From assembly GCA_039649175.1 (NCBI GenBank), contig JBBWZS010000159.1, positions 1 through 48,101 on the forward strand: 48,101 nt of DNA, in the 5' to 3' direction. Shown here one piece after another: positions 1-7,298 of this stretch. The translations under genes were made by a program, and so were the position numbers. This stretch comes from DATAQC01 sp039649175. Its GTDB lineage: Bacteria > Actinomycetota > Acidimicrobiia > Acidimicrobiales > AC-14. Below the pieces are notes generated by a model. The model ran no database searches. It saw nothing but the letters and a program-made list of their open reading frames with translations, and had not been told where the DNA came from. How positions within the stretch are numbered: position 1 is the first letter of the stretch; each line of letters starts with the position of its first letter.

Positions 1-228
1 GTCGAGGGTGATGTTGCTGGCGGTGATGGTCAGGCCGTCCTTGGGGCAGGGACCCACGTCTGCCTGAAGGGTCGTGCTCGCGGTGATCACTGAACCGCAG
101 TGGATCGTGGCCGCCGCGGCGGCGGGCACCGACATCGTCAGTCCGCTCATGGCGAACAGGCCCAGCACCGCGATCACCGTGAACGCGCGCCCGCCCAGGC
201 TCGGACGCCGTGGTCTTGTGGACAACAT
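1..228 (-). CDS. Secreted protein, likely right-handed beta-helix family (3-prime end cut by window)
   Basis: Only the first 76 codons are in the window; the gene runs off the left edge. It starts at an ATG at 228 preceded by a strong AGGAGG ribosome site six bases upstream. The first ~37 residues are a signal peptide: a basic stretch with several Arg, a hydrophobic core (VIAVLGLFAMSGL) and an Ala-rich cleavage region. The mature part begins TIHCGSVITAST and contains DGLTITASNITLD, a phrase typical of the first coil of parallel beta-helix (NosD/pectate-lyase-like) repeat proteins, where it is usually followed by an N-G-H-x-I turn. Family assignment is inference from this short piece; secretion is well supported. 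The substrate, if any, cannot be judged. Confidence 0.7.
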   Translation of the reverse strand, partial: MLSTRPRRPSLGGRAFTVIAVLGLFAMSGLTMSVPAAAAATIHCGSVITASTTLQADVGPCPKDGLTITASNITLD

Positions 229-290
229 GGATCAGCCTCCTTCTCCGCTTGCCGCTTCCGAGGCGACCGCCCGCCCGCCCGATCCACCGG

Positions 291-320
291 AGTATGCCAG
301 CGTGGCGATGGCAACATCAA
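291..320 (-). promoter_or_regulatory. Putative promoter for the secreted beta-helix gene
   Basis: On the minus strand a TTGATG hexamer (315-320) and a CATACT hexamer (291-296) are separated by 18 bases, a fair match to a housekeeping sigma promoter. Transcription would start near 284 and leave a leader of about 55 bases with the AGGAGG site before the ATG at 228. Confidence 0.4.
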
Positions 321-349
321 GTGACCTACGACGTGCCCCGGCGGAGGCG

Positions 350-835
350 CTACGCGAAGCGCACCTCGGCCACCGAGATCGGCAGGCCGCCGGTGGCGTT
401 GCGGACCCGGAGCAGGAGTTGCCCGGAGTGGCCCTGCCACGCACAGATGACCGAGCCCGCCGCCCCTGAGCACTCGGAGAACGTCCAGCCGTCGCCGGCG
501 CTCCACGTACGGGCGAACAGGGCGGTGACCGCCTCGGGCTGGCCGAGGGCTGCCGCCGCGATCCGGTCACCCCTCGTCCAGGCCTCGTAGAACGCCGTGG
601 CCTGGGCCTGTGGCGTCGCCGCGCTGGTGGGCGGCGGCGCCACCGAGGTGGCCGGGGCGGCGACGGTCGTCGATGTGGTGGACGAGGTCGACGACGAGGT
701 GGACGGTGCCGCCACCGTGGTGACGGTGCGCAGGGCACGCCCCCCCGAGCCGCCCCCGCACCCGGCCACGACGGCGGCGGCGCCCACGACTGCGGCCACC
801 CGGGCCAGGAACCTGGTCGGGATCACCGGTGGCAT
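350..835 (-). CDS. Predicted lipoprotein, unknown function
   Basis: 161 residues. The N-terminus MPPVIPTRFLARVAAVVGAA followed by VVAGCGGG is a lipoprotein signal with the lipobox VAGC, so the mature protein would be lipid-anchored on the outer face of the membrane. A Thr/Ser/Val-rich low-complexity spacer (about residues 35-75, many TTS repeats) is followed by a small globular domain beginning AQATAFYEAWTRGDR and containing two cysteines (FSECSGAAGSVICAW) that could form a disulfide. The AFYEAWTRGD opening resembles the helix of NTF2/SnoaL-like domains, but the family is not certain. An AGGAGG sequence lies just two bases before the ATG at 835. It follows the GH25 gene by 16 bases on the same strand and is probably co-transcribed with it, suggesting a cell wall context. 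Confidence 0.7.
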   Translation of the reverse strand: MPPVIPTRFLARVAAVVGAAAVVAGCGGGSGGRALRTVTTVAAPSTSSSTSSTTSTTVAAPATSVAPPPTSAATPQAQATAFYEAWTRGDRIAAAALGQPEAVTALFARTWSAGDGWTFSECSGAAGSVICAWQGHSGQLLLRVRNATGGLPISVAEVRFA

Positions 836-851
836 GGCCTCCTGCGCCCGC

Positions 852-1709
852 TCAGCGAGCCGTCGACGCCGCGGCGGCCGCCGACAGCCCGCTGCGGAGC
901 GAGTTACCGAGGTCGTCGAGCGCCTTGCGTAGGGCGTCGCCGAGGGGGTCGGCCGCGGCGCCCGAACCGGGGGCGGGCCGCAGCTGGCCGAGGAAGGCGA
1001 GATCGGAGACCGAGCCGGCGAACAGCGACTCGTCGGTGTCACCCGCCACGCCCGGCACCGAGCCCTTGGAGGTGAACTGCCAGAAGGTCCAGTGGTCCCA
1101 ACGGTCGGTGTTGGGCTGGCGGGCGGGGACGTTGCCGTCGTTGCGCCCCCAGGTGGCCACCCACAGGGGGTACCGGGTGAGGGCCTGCGTCGGCGTGCTG
1201 ACCAGGTACGAGGCGTTGCTGTACAGGACGGGCGTGTGACCGGTGGCCTGCTCCACGATGTTGAGCCACTCCGCCGCCCAGGCGCCGACCCCGGGGCCGC
1301 CTTCCACCTCCAGGTCGAGCACCGGCACCTCGCCCTGCAGCAGGGGGCCGACGGTGGAGAGGAAGTGTTGCGCCTCCTCGGCCGGTGAGTTCAGGGCGGG
1401 ATGGGCGAAGTGGTAGAGGCCACGCAGGACAAGGCCCTCGGCCGCCATGGCCTGACGGTTGTAGGTCAGGGTGCGGTCGACGAAGCTGGTGCCCTCGGTG
1501 GCCTTGGTGAAGGCGAAGAGGCGTCCTGAGGACTTCACCGCCGACCAGTCGACATGGCCCTGCCAGTTGCTGACGTCGATGCCGCGCAGCGGGCCCTCGG
1601 CGGTCGCCGGACCGGCGGCTGCGACCGAGGCTCCGAGGGCCCCGACCGAGCTGAACAGGACGGCCAGGGTCCAGCAGGCCGTCCTTCGCACACCGATACG
1701 AAACCCCAC
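852..1709 (-). CDS. Secreted GH25 lysozyme (N-acetylmuramidase)
   Basis: 285 residues with a signal peptide (hydrophobic WTLAVLFSSVGALGASVAAA, residues ~13-32) and a glycoside hydrolase family 25 domain. The family signatures are clear: GIDVSNWQGHVDW at the start of the barrel with the catalytic Asp, FAFTKATEGTSF, YHFAHP, the DLEVEGG segment that carries the catalytic Asp/Glu, and HWTFWQFTSKG with a later D-E-S-L-F near the end of the barrel. The enzyme cleaves the beta-1,4 bond between MurNAc and GlcNAc of peptidoglycan outside the cell. A ~45-residue Ala/Leu-rich tail follows the domain. It starts with GTG at 1709 after a G-rich ribosome site. It is divergent from mscL and is followed 16 bases later by a lipoprotein gene. 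Confidence 0.9.
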   Translation of the reverse strand: MGFRIGVRRTACWTLAVLFSSVGALGASVAAAGPATAEGPLRGIDVSNWQGHVDWSAVKSSGRLFAFTKATEGTSFVDRTLTYNRQAMAAEGLVLRGLYHFAHPALNSPAEEAQHFLSTVGPLLQGEVPVLDLEVEGGPGVGAWAAEWLNIVEQATGHTPVLYSNASYLVSTPTQALTRYPLWVATWGRNDGNVPARQPNTDRWDHWTFWQFTSKGSVPGVAGDTDESLFAGSVSDLAFLGQLRPAPGSGAAADPLGDALRKALDDLGNSLRSGLSAAAAASTAR

Positions 1710-1812
1710 GTAGCCGACCCCCGATTTTGCGTTCGGGGAAGCATAGCTACCACCGGACTCCCGAGGGCCACAGCGACGGTCGGGGCTGTGACCCCGGCGC
1801 GAGAATGTGGGA

Positions 1813-2478
1813 ATGACTCAGCCTGAACCGTCGCAGAAATTCTGGTATGTCCAAGGGGGGGCGACACGAGGTCCGGTCGAGTGGGCCGAGATCGTCGCTC
1901 TCGTCGACAAGGGGGTCCTCGAGCCGGCGAGCAGGGTCATGGCCGTCGGTGCCGACGACTGGGGCACGGTCGCCCAGCACCGGGGCCCCCCGGCCACCGG
2001 CCGCCGCACGTCGATCCTGAAGGCTCCGGCGACGGTGAAGACCCCGGCGGTGCTCAAGGACTTCACCGCCTTCTTGTTGCGCGGCAATGTCGTCGATTTG
2101 GCTGTCGCCGTGGTCATCGGCGTGGCCTTCGGCACCGTGGTCACGGCCCTGGTCCGGGACATCCTCACGCCCATCATCGCCATTCCCGGCCGGGCCGACT
2201 TCTCGAACCTCGACTTCACCATCCACGGCAGCCGGTTCGCCTACGGCGACTTCATCAACGCCGTCATCTCCTTCATCGCCATCGCCGCCGCGGTGTTCTT
2301 CTTCGTCGTCCGCCCGGTGAACGCCCTCATGGCCCGGCGCAAGACCGCCCCCGAGGTGCGCAGCCAGACGCGGGAGTGCCCGGAGTGCCTGAGCTCGATC
2401 CCCGAGCGGGCCCGCCGCTGCGCCTTCTGCACGGCCAAGGTCGCCCCGGTCACCGCGCCCGCTGATCCCCAGGCCTGA
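1813..2478 (+). CDS. mscL: Large-conductance mechanosensitive channel with N-terminal GYF-like domain and C-terminal zinc ribbon
   Basis: 221 residues, against about 130-150 for ordinary MscL. Residues ~8-55 (WYVQGGATRGPVEW, then GVLEPASRVMAVGADDWG) look like a GYF_2 domain, a small module that in other proteins binds proline-rich peptides. Residues ~80-175 are the MscL pore subunit: DFTAFLLRGNVVDLAVAVVI with the conserved inner helix, RDILTPII, the periplasmic loop and second helix FINAVISFIAIAAAVFFF. The tail holds CPEC and CAFC motifs 11 residues apart, a zinc ribbon seen in some other MscL proteins. It would open under membrane tension to release solutes. ATG at 1813 is favoured over GTG at 1807 because the GAGA purine stretch at 1801-1804 is better spaced. 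The GYF fusion is the odd feature. Confidence 0.92.
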   Translation: MTQPEPSQKFWYVQGGATRGPVEWAEIVALVDKGVLEPASRVMAVGADDWGTVAQHRGPPATGRRTSILKAPATVKTPAVLKDFTAFLLRGNVVDLAVAVVIGVAFGTVVTALVRDILTPIIAIPGRADFSNLDFTIHGSRFAYGDFINAVISFIAIAAAVFFFVVRPVNALMARRKTAPEVRSQTRECPECLSSIPERARRCAFCTAKVAPVTAPADPQA

Positions 2479-2496
2479 CGCCCGCCGCCTGGCCGG

Positions 2497-3039
2497 CTAG
2501 GGAGCGGAGGTGGGCGACCCCGGCACCGTGCCGCCCGCCGCCGCGCCCAGATCGATGCCGCAGTGGTCCTTCACGTAGGCCTGGGAGTGGGTCGCCGCCT
2601 GCTGGAACTGGGGCGTGTTGAACTCGCCGAGGACGCTGATGGCGTCGGGACCCAGCTTGGTGGCGTCGTAGTTGACCTTGGCCAGGGCGTCAGCGAACTT
2701 CTGGACCCCGTTCTGGATGACCTGGAGGTCGCCCTTGACCTCGCTGGGCGCGTTGTCGATGACGTCGCGCCCGTCTTTCAGGGACTTCTGGAGCTCCTGG
2801 CGGAGCTGGTCGGGGGCCCCCGCATTGGCCCCGGTGAAGCTCAGCGCCTCGTTATAGGTGCTGGCGATCTGCTTGCAGAAGTCGCCCCCCTTGGTGGCCT
2901 TCACGGTCGAGGCCACCGAGCCACCGGAGGATGCCCCCTTCGAGCTCGAGCTGGAGCCGCCGCAGGCGGCCAGCACGGCCATGGCTGCGGCTGCCAACGC
3001 CGGACCGGCGATCGACAGGCGGCGGCGGGAATGGCGCAT
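2497..3039 (-). CDS. Predicted lipoprotein, unknown function
   Basis: 180 residues. The N-terminus is a basic MRHSRRR, a hydrophobic alanine-rich stretch and a lipobox ending LAAC, followed by a Gly/Ser-rich linker, so the protein should be anchored to the outer face of the membrane. The rest (residues ~45-165) is predicted largely helical, with DFCKQIASTYNEALSF and DNAPSEVKGDLQVIQNGVQK, resembling small helical lipoproteins common in actinomycetes; one Cys near the start (DFCKQ) and one near the end (DHCGID) could pair. No enzyme motif is visible. A GAGGAG site precedes the ATG at 3039. It stands alone, tail to tail with mscL with only 18 bases between stops. Confidence 0.75.
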   Translation of the reverse strand: MRHSRRRLSIAGPALAAAAMAVLAACGGSSSSSKGASSGGSVASTVKATKGGDFCKQIASTYNEALSFTGANAGAPDQLRQELQKSLKDGRDVIDNAPSEVKGDLQVIQNGVQKFADALAKVNYDATKLGPDAISVLGEFNTPQFQQAATHSQAYVKDHCGIDLGAAAGGTVPGSPTSAP

Positions 3040-3135
3040 CGGGGTGACTCCTCGTGTCGGTACAGGGGGTCGCGACCGCTTCGATCGCGGGGAACACGTA
3101 CGGCGGCTCCGGCCGACACCGACGGTGCCGGCCGA

Positions 3136-3156
3136 CCGCCCGCGATGTCCGGGCGG
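3136..3156 (-). terminator. Hairpin after the hemerythrin gene
   Basis: CCGCCCG and CGGGCGG arms pair perfectly over 7 bp around a 7-base loop, seven bases beyond the stop of the minus-strand hemerythrin gene. There is no U-tract, as is common in GC-rich actinobacteria. Confidence 0.45.
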
Positions 3157-3162
3157 GGCGGG

Positions 3163-3672
3163 CTACCAGCCGGCGTTGGCCACGGAACCGCCGGTCCATC
3201 CCGCATTGGGGGTCTTGCGGGCGGCGGAGATGGCCTTCGGGCGGTGGCTGTCACCCAGGAGGTCCTGGCGCATCCCGAACGCCAGCCGCCCGATGTCCCA
3301 CTCACGGCCGAGCAGGTGGCGGTGGATCTTGGGGAGGACGTCGGTCTCCTCGTGGTCGACGTGCTCGGCGATCTCGGCCTTGAGGGTCTGCAGCAGCTGG
3401 CTGAGGGCAGGGTCGCCGGCCTCGAGGTCGCGGATCTCGGCGATCAGCTGCTTGACCTCGTCGTGCTCGGCCTCGGCCGCCTTGGCCTCGCGGCCGTCGA
3501 TCTCGTCACGGAGGATCGGGTAGACGAGCTCCTCCTCGATGGTCATGTGCGCCTCGATCTCGCTGCACGCGGCGAGGGCGGTGGGAAGGCTGGACGGCTC
3601 TTTGGCGCAGGCATCGAGCGCCCGGAAGATCCGAGCGTGGTCCTGCATCAGAAACTTGGTCAGGTGGGCCAT
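3163..3672 (-). CDS. Hemerythrin-like (HHE domain) protein
   Basis: 169 residues, cytoplasmic, no signal peptide. The HHE cation-binding pattern of a four-helix bundle is visible: LMQDHARIF (first His), EAHMTIEEELVYP (HxxxE), AEAEHDEVKQL, and AEHVDHEETDVLP (HxxxHE). These His, Asp and Glu residues would hold a di-iron centre that binds oxygen, nitric oxide or other small ligands. Family members act as oxygen or NO sensors or stress proteins; the exact role here is unknown. The last ~35 residues are a basic tail with the repeated phrase NAGW and are not part of the domain. The ATG at 3672 has an AGAGGAG site upstream. It appears monocistronic. Confidence 0.88.
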   Translation of the reverse strand: MAHLTKFLMQDHARIFRALDACAKEPSSLPTALAACSEIEAHMTIEEELVYPILRDEIDGREAKAAEAEHDEVKQLIAEIRDLEAGDPALSQLLQTLKAEIAEHVDHEETDVLPKIHRHLLGREWDIGRLAFGMRQDLLGDSHRPKAISAARKTPNAGWTGGSVANAGW

Positions 3673-3752
3673 GGCGGGAATGCTCCTCTCTGCATCGACT
3701 TCACAGATTGTGCCCGAACACCGACCCGTTGCGCATCTCGGGCCTTGCCGCC

Positions 3753-5048
3753 TCAGCGACTGGCCAGCGCCACCTGGGCCGAACGGGCCTCACCGGAGTG
3801 GTCCCAGGCCAGCCTCACCTGGTCGCCGGGCTTGTGTGAGGAGATGGCGGCGGCGAGCTCGTCGGTGCCGGTGACGGCCTGGCCGTCGACGCTCTGGATG
3901 ACGTCACCAGCGGTGAGGCCGGCCTTTTCCGCCGGCGATCCGCTGTCCACCTGGACGACGACGGCGCCCGCTCCCGACGGGTCGGGTTGGGTGCTGACAC
4001 CCAGGAACGCACCCGTGGCCGCCGGCGAGGTCGACGACGAGGCCGAGCCCGACGGGTGGGCCCGGATGCTGTCGATCACCGGCTTCACCCTGTCGATGGC
4101 CAGGGCGAACCCGATGTTCTGGGCGTCGCCGGCGACGGCGGTGTTCATGCCCACGACCAGGCCGTTGGAGGTGACGAGCGGCCCGCCGGAGTTGCCGGGG
4201 TTGATGGCGGCGTCGGTCTGGATCAGGCCCTTCAGGGAGCCACCCTGGTCGGTGATGTCGCGGTCGAGGGCGGACACGATGCCCTCGGTGACCGTGAGCC
4301 CGCCCTGGAGGGCCAGGGCGTTGCCGATGGCGATGACCCCGTCGCCCACCGTGAGCTCGGAGGAGCGCCCGAGCGAGACCGTGGCCAGCTTGGACGCGTC
4401 GCGGATGTGGATCAGGGCGACGTCGGCGTCGGTGTCGCTGCCCACCAGGTCGGCGGGGCGCGCCGTGGTCTCGCCGTTGAGCGTCACTGTGATCGTGGTG
4501 GCGCCGGCGACCACGTGGGCGTTGGTGAGCACCTCCCCATCAGGGGTGAGGATCATGCCTGTGCCCGCCCCACTCTCGGGGAAGAAGCGGCCGCTGCGCG
4601 ACGCCTGGGTGCGGATGAACACCACGCCGGGCTCGACCTTGGCCAGCACGCCCTGGACGTCCTGGGGATGGGCCAGCGAGCTGGTGTTGAACGAGGGGGC
4701 GGCGCTGCGGACCGTGGACCTGGACTTGACCGTGTGGGCACCGACCACGCCGCCGATGACGGCGCCGGCCAGCAGGGCGATGGCCGCCGTCACCGCCGCC
4801 AGGCGGCGGGAGACCGACCCTCGGGGCCCGCCGGTACCGCCGGCGCCGGCGGTGTCGGGCGGAGGTGGCGGTGGTGGCGAGGGCGGCAGATCGAACGCCG
4901 GCGGTCCGGCGGGGACCGGGATCTGGGCGGTGGGAGCAGCGGGAGAGGGGTCGTCGAACGACGGCCAGATCCGTCCGGTCGGCGTCGGGTCGCCTGGCCG
5001 GGGGGTGGCACCGCCGCCGCCCGCACCGGCCGCGGGAGTCGTTTCCAT
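3753..5048 (-). CDS. HtrA/DegP-type membrane-anchored serine protease with PDZ domain
   Basis: 431 residues from the ATG at 5048 (an upstream in-frame extension lacks family similarity). Residues 1-82 are a Pro/Gly-rich cytoplasmic region, 83-103 a single membrane helix (AAVTAAIALLAGAVIGGVV), then an outside trypsin-like S1C domain with the full triad: H178 in TNAHVV, D209 in DADVALI and S287 in NPGNSGGPL. A C-terminal PDZ domain contains DSGSPAEKAGLTAGDVI and would bind exposed protein ends. The enzyme degrades or trims misfolded envelope proteins; relatives include actinobacterial PepD/HtrA. It is divergent from the sigma-transpeptidase fusion gene with ~160 bases between the starts, which suggests shared control and makes it a candidate site-1 protease for that protein (inference). 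Confidence 0.92.
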   Translation of the reverse strand: METTPAAGAGGGGATPRPGDPTPTGRIWPSFDDPSPAAPTAQIPVPAGPPAFDLPPSPPPPPPPDTAGAGGTGGPRGSVSRRLAAVTAAIALLAGAVIGGVVGAHTVKSRSTVRSAAPSFNTSSLAHPQDVQGVLAKVEPGVVFIRTQASRSGRFFPESGAGTGMILTPDGEVLTNAHVVAGATTITVTLNGETTARPADLVGSDTDADVALIHIRDASKLATVSLGRSSELTVGDGVIAIGNALALQGGLTVTEGIVSALDRDITDQGGSLKGLIQTDAAINPGNSGGPLVTSNGLVVGMNTAVAGDAQNIGFALAIDRVKPVIDSIRAHPSGSASSSTSPAATGAFLGVSTQPDPSGAGAVVVQVDSGSPAEKAGLTAGDVIQSVDGQAVTGTDELAAAISSHKPGDQVRLAWDHSGEARSAQVALASR

Positions 5049-5209
5049 CTTGGTACAGAACCACCAAGTCCTGAGAGCGAGCTGTGAGCCGCCGGGGGAG
5101 TGTCTGAGTGTGCTACCCACCGGCAGGCACCGCAGATGCTCGCGATGGGTGGTTCCGGCTTCGCATGGGTACTCTCGTGCGGGAGCCACCAGCAGCCTCC
5201 CGGGAGCCG

Positions 5210-7090
5210 ATGATGGCAGCCACGCGCCTACAGGCGGAAGTCGACGTGTCGGGGTGGTCGGACGTCCAACTGGTGAATGCCGGGTCGACCGGCGACCGCA
5301 GCGTGTTCGTAGAGCTCTACCAGCGCCATGCCGGCGTCGCTCGCCGGGTGGCCCGGGGCGTCGCCGGGAACGAGGACGACGCTGCTGATGCCGCAGCCGA
5401 GGCCTTTGCCCGGGTCTTCGACGCCATCGTCTCGGGACGGGCGCCGGCCATGGAGTTCCGCGCCTACCTCATCACCGCCACCCGCAACGCCGCCATCGAC
5501 CAGCTACGGCGGGCCAACCGCCGAACGGGACACAGCCCGGACGGTGACGACGGCGGTGGCGACACCCCCGACACCGGCGGCGCTGGTGACAACGGCGACG
5601 GGCGGACGGGCGGGAACGGGCCGTCCGACGCCCTGGCGGCGACCGAGGACTCCAAGCTGGTGGCCCAGGCCTTCCAGGGCCTGCCCTCGCGCTGGCAGTC
5701 GGTCCTGTGGCTCACCGAGGTGGAAGGCGTGCCTGCCCGCGAGGCGGCCGCCCTCCTCGGGTTGTCGCCCAACAACGTGGCCCAGCTGGCGGTCCGGGCC
5801 CGGGCTCGCCTGCGGGAGCGCTACCTGCAGGCTCATGTCCGCAACCACGCCCAGCCCCGGTGCCAGCGAACCGTCGATCGCCTCGGCGCCTATCTGGCCG
5901 GCACCCTCGCCGAGGGGCAACGGGCCCGCGTCGACGACCACCTTCGGGGCTGTGCCGCCTGTCGTGAGCGGCTGGCCGAGGTCGAGGATCTCGGCGTGTC
6001 CCTGCGCCGGGCCCTCGTTCCGGTGCCACTTCTCGCCGGCGCCCTCGGCTGGTTGCACCGGGGAAGGCGCCACCGGCGCCACACCACAGCCAGCACGTCG
6101 GCCCTCGAGCCCGGCACCACCGACGCCTCTGCTGCTGACCCGGCGCCGGCCGGCGGCATGGCCGGGTTGGTCTCGGCCTCGCCGGGATTCCAGACCCTGG
6201 CCTCGATGCCGGTGTCGGCGGCCGTCCCTCTGGTGGCCATCGCCGAACCGGCGCGCTGGGTGCTGAGGGGTGGTGTCGCCCTCCTTGCCGCCCTCCCCTT
6301 CCTGAGTGGCATCGGCGCCGACCGCAGCGGTCCGGTGGCCGTCGCCGTCGCCTCCCCGGCCCAGCCGGCGACGACGACGACCGTCGCTGCACCTCCGCCG
6401 GCGGCGGCACCGGTGGTCGAACCGGCAGCGGCAGCGGAGGAGCCCGCTCCCGGTCCGTTGCCGGTCACCGCCCACCCGTTCACAACCGTGGCCCAGGCCC
6501 AGGGCCCGTCGATCGACATCTACGACTCCGACGGGGTCACCGTCACGCGGTCCCTCGGGAACCCCCAACCGTCGGGGGCGCCCTTGGTGTTCGTGGTCGT
6601 CGACCAACAAGACGACTGGTTGCGCGTCCTGTTGCCCACGCGTCCCAACGGCAGCACGGGGTGGGTCCGCCGCCAGGACGTCACCCTCTCCAGCCACACC
6701 TTCAGCATCGTGGTGGAGCTGGGCGCCCACCGCATCACCGTCTTCAACGGCACCGACGCCTTCCTGAGCGAGCCGGTGGCCGTGGGCACGACCGACACGC
6801 CGACGCCCGGCGGCCTCTACTACACCAAGGAGCTGATCCGGCCCGTGGACTCCAGGGGTCGCGTCTACTCCAGCGGGCCCTACGGGCCCTACGCCTACGG
6901 GCTGTCGGGGTTCTCCGACGTCCTCGCCGACTTCGCCGGCGGTGACGGGGTGATCGGCATCCACGGCAACAATGACCCCTCGGTGCTCGGCCACGACGTG
7001 AGCCACGGGTGCATCCGGATGAGCAACGCCGGCATCACCCGTCTGGCCGGGATGCTCCCCCTCGGCGTCCCTGTCGAGATCCGGGCCTGA
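5210..7090 (+). CDS. Single-chain ECF sigma factor - zinc anti-sigma-like domain - membrane segment - L,D-transpeptidase
   Basis: 626 residues in one uninterrupted frame. Residues ~25-105 match sigma-70 region 2 (FVELYQRHAGVARRVARGVA, DDAADAAAEAFARVF, AYLITATRNAAIDQLRR); 106-146 is a Gly/Asp-rich linker; 147-210 is region 4 (GLPSRWQSVLWLTEVEG, ALLGLSPNNVAQLAVRARAR). Residues ~217-265 resemble a zf-HC2 anti-sigma zinc domain with C218, H244, C248, C251. A hydrophobic segment near 350-368 (VLRGGVALLAALPFLSGI) follows a basic cluster, then a Pro/Ala/Thr-rich stretch. Residues ~425-495 look SH3-like (WLRVLLPT, GWVRRQDV), and 496-626 is a YkuD L,D-transpeptidase with H585 and the SHGCIRMS motif (nucleophile C601), which would form 3-3 peptidoglycan cross-links outside the cell. 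The start has GGGAG just upstream and a tandem ATG at 5213. Domains are clear; topology is inferred. Confidence 0.9.
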   Translation: MMAATRLQAEVDVSGWSDVQLVNAGSTGDRSVFVELYQRHAGVARRVARGVAGNEDDAADAAAEAFARVFDAIVSGRAPAMEFRAYLITATRNAAIDQLRRANRRTGHSPDGDDGGGDTPDTGGAGDNGDGRTGGNGPSDALAATEDSKLVAQAFQGLPSRWQSVLWLTEVEGVPAREAAALLGLSPNNVAQLAVRARARLRERYLQAHVRNHAQPRCQRTVDRLGAYLAGTLAEGQRARVDDHLRGCAACRERLAEVEDLGVSLRRALVPVPLLAGALGWLHRGRRHRRHTTASTSALEPGTTDASAADPAPAGGMAGLVSASPGFQTLASMPVSAAVPLVAIAEPARWVLRGGVALLAALPFLSGIGADRSGPVAVAVASPAQPATTTTVAAPPPAAAPVVEPAAAAEEPAPGPLPVTAHPFTTVAQAQGPSIDIYDSDGVTVTRSLGNPQPSGAPLVFVVVDQQDDWLRVLLPTRPNGSTGWVRRQDVTLSSHTFSIVVELGAHRITVFNGTDAFLSEPVAVGTTDTPTPGGLYYTKELIRPVDSRGRVYSSGPYGPYAYGLSGFSDVLADFAGGDGVIGIHGNNDPSVLGHDVSHGCIRMSNAGITRLAGMLPLGVPVEIRA

Positions 7091-7135
7091 GCCCCGGCCG
7101 CAGCCCCGACGCCGGCGCAGCGAGGAGAGGCGGCT

Positions 7136-7169
7136 CGGCCGCTCTGGGGGATCGGCCGCTCTGGGGGAT
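7136..7169. repeat. Two perfect 17-bp tandem copies in the eno upstream region
   Basis: The unit CGGCCGCTCTGGGGGAT occurs twice in a row (7136-7152, 7153-7169) and a third copy begins with CGGCC. It lies between the transpeptidase fusion gene and the eno promoter, about 33 bases before the -35 hexamer. The rest of the 208-base gap holds the eno promoter and leader and no gene that I can see. Confidence 0.8.
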
Positions 7170-7201
7170 CGGCCGGCGGGCGGTCGATCGGGCCCCCACC
7201 C

Positions 7202-7229
7202 TTGACCGCCGCCGACTCTGCAGTAACTT
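7202..7229 (+). promoter_or_regulatory. Promoter of the eno operon
   Basis: TTGACC (7202-7207) and TAACTT (7224-7229) are spaced by 16 bases, a good housekeeping-type promoter. Transcription would begin near 7236 and give a leader of about 63 bases that is unusually A/C-rich at first, ending in GGGAG six bases before the ATG at 7299. Confidence 0.6.
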
Positions 7230-7298
7230 TACCAACACCAACCACAGAAGCAACAGCGAAAGTGCGGTCTCGCCCGCGCGCCGACCCCGGGAGCACCG

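Noticed and set aside
5108..5209. N-terminal extension of the sigma-transpeptidase protein to 5108 or 5165
   Set aside because: The added residues have no sigma-like features, and the tandem ATG at 5210/5213 has a GGGAG site just upstream.
2563..5388. A 941-codon open frame on the plus strand
   Set aside because: It lies antisense to the lipoprotein, hemerythrin and HtrA genes, which have clear family motifs; its translation is low-complexity and matches nothing. GC-rich codon use leaves the opposite strand open.
7136..7169. Same repeat family as the 30-bp repeat at 8701 and 30551
   Set aside because: It shares only GGCCGCTC-like letters; its 17-bp period and core differ, so I list it separately.
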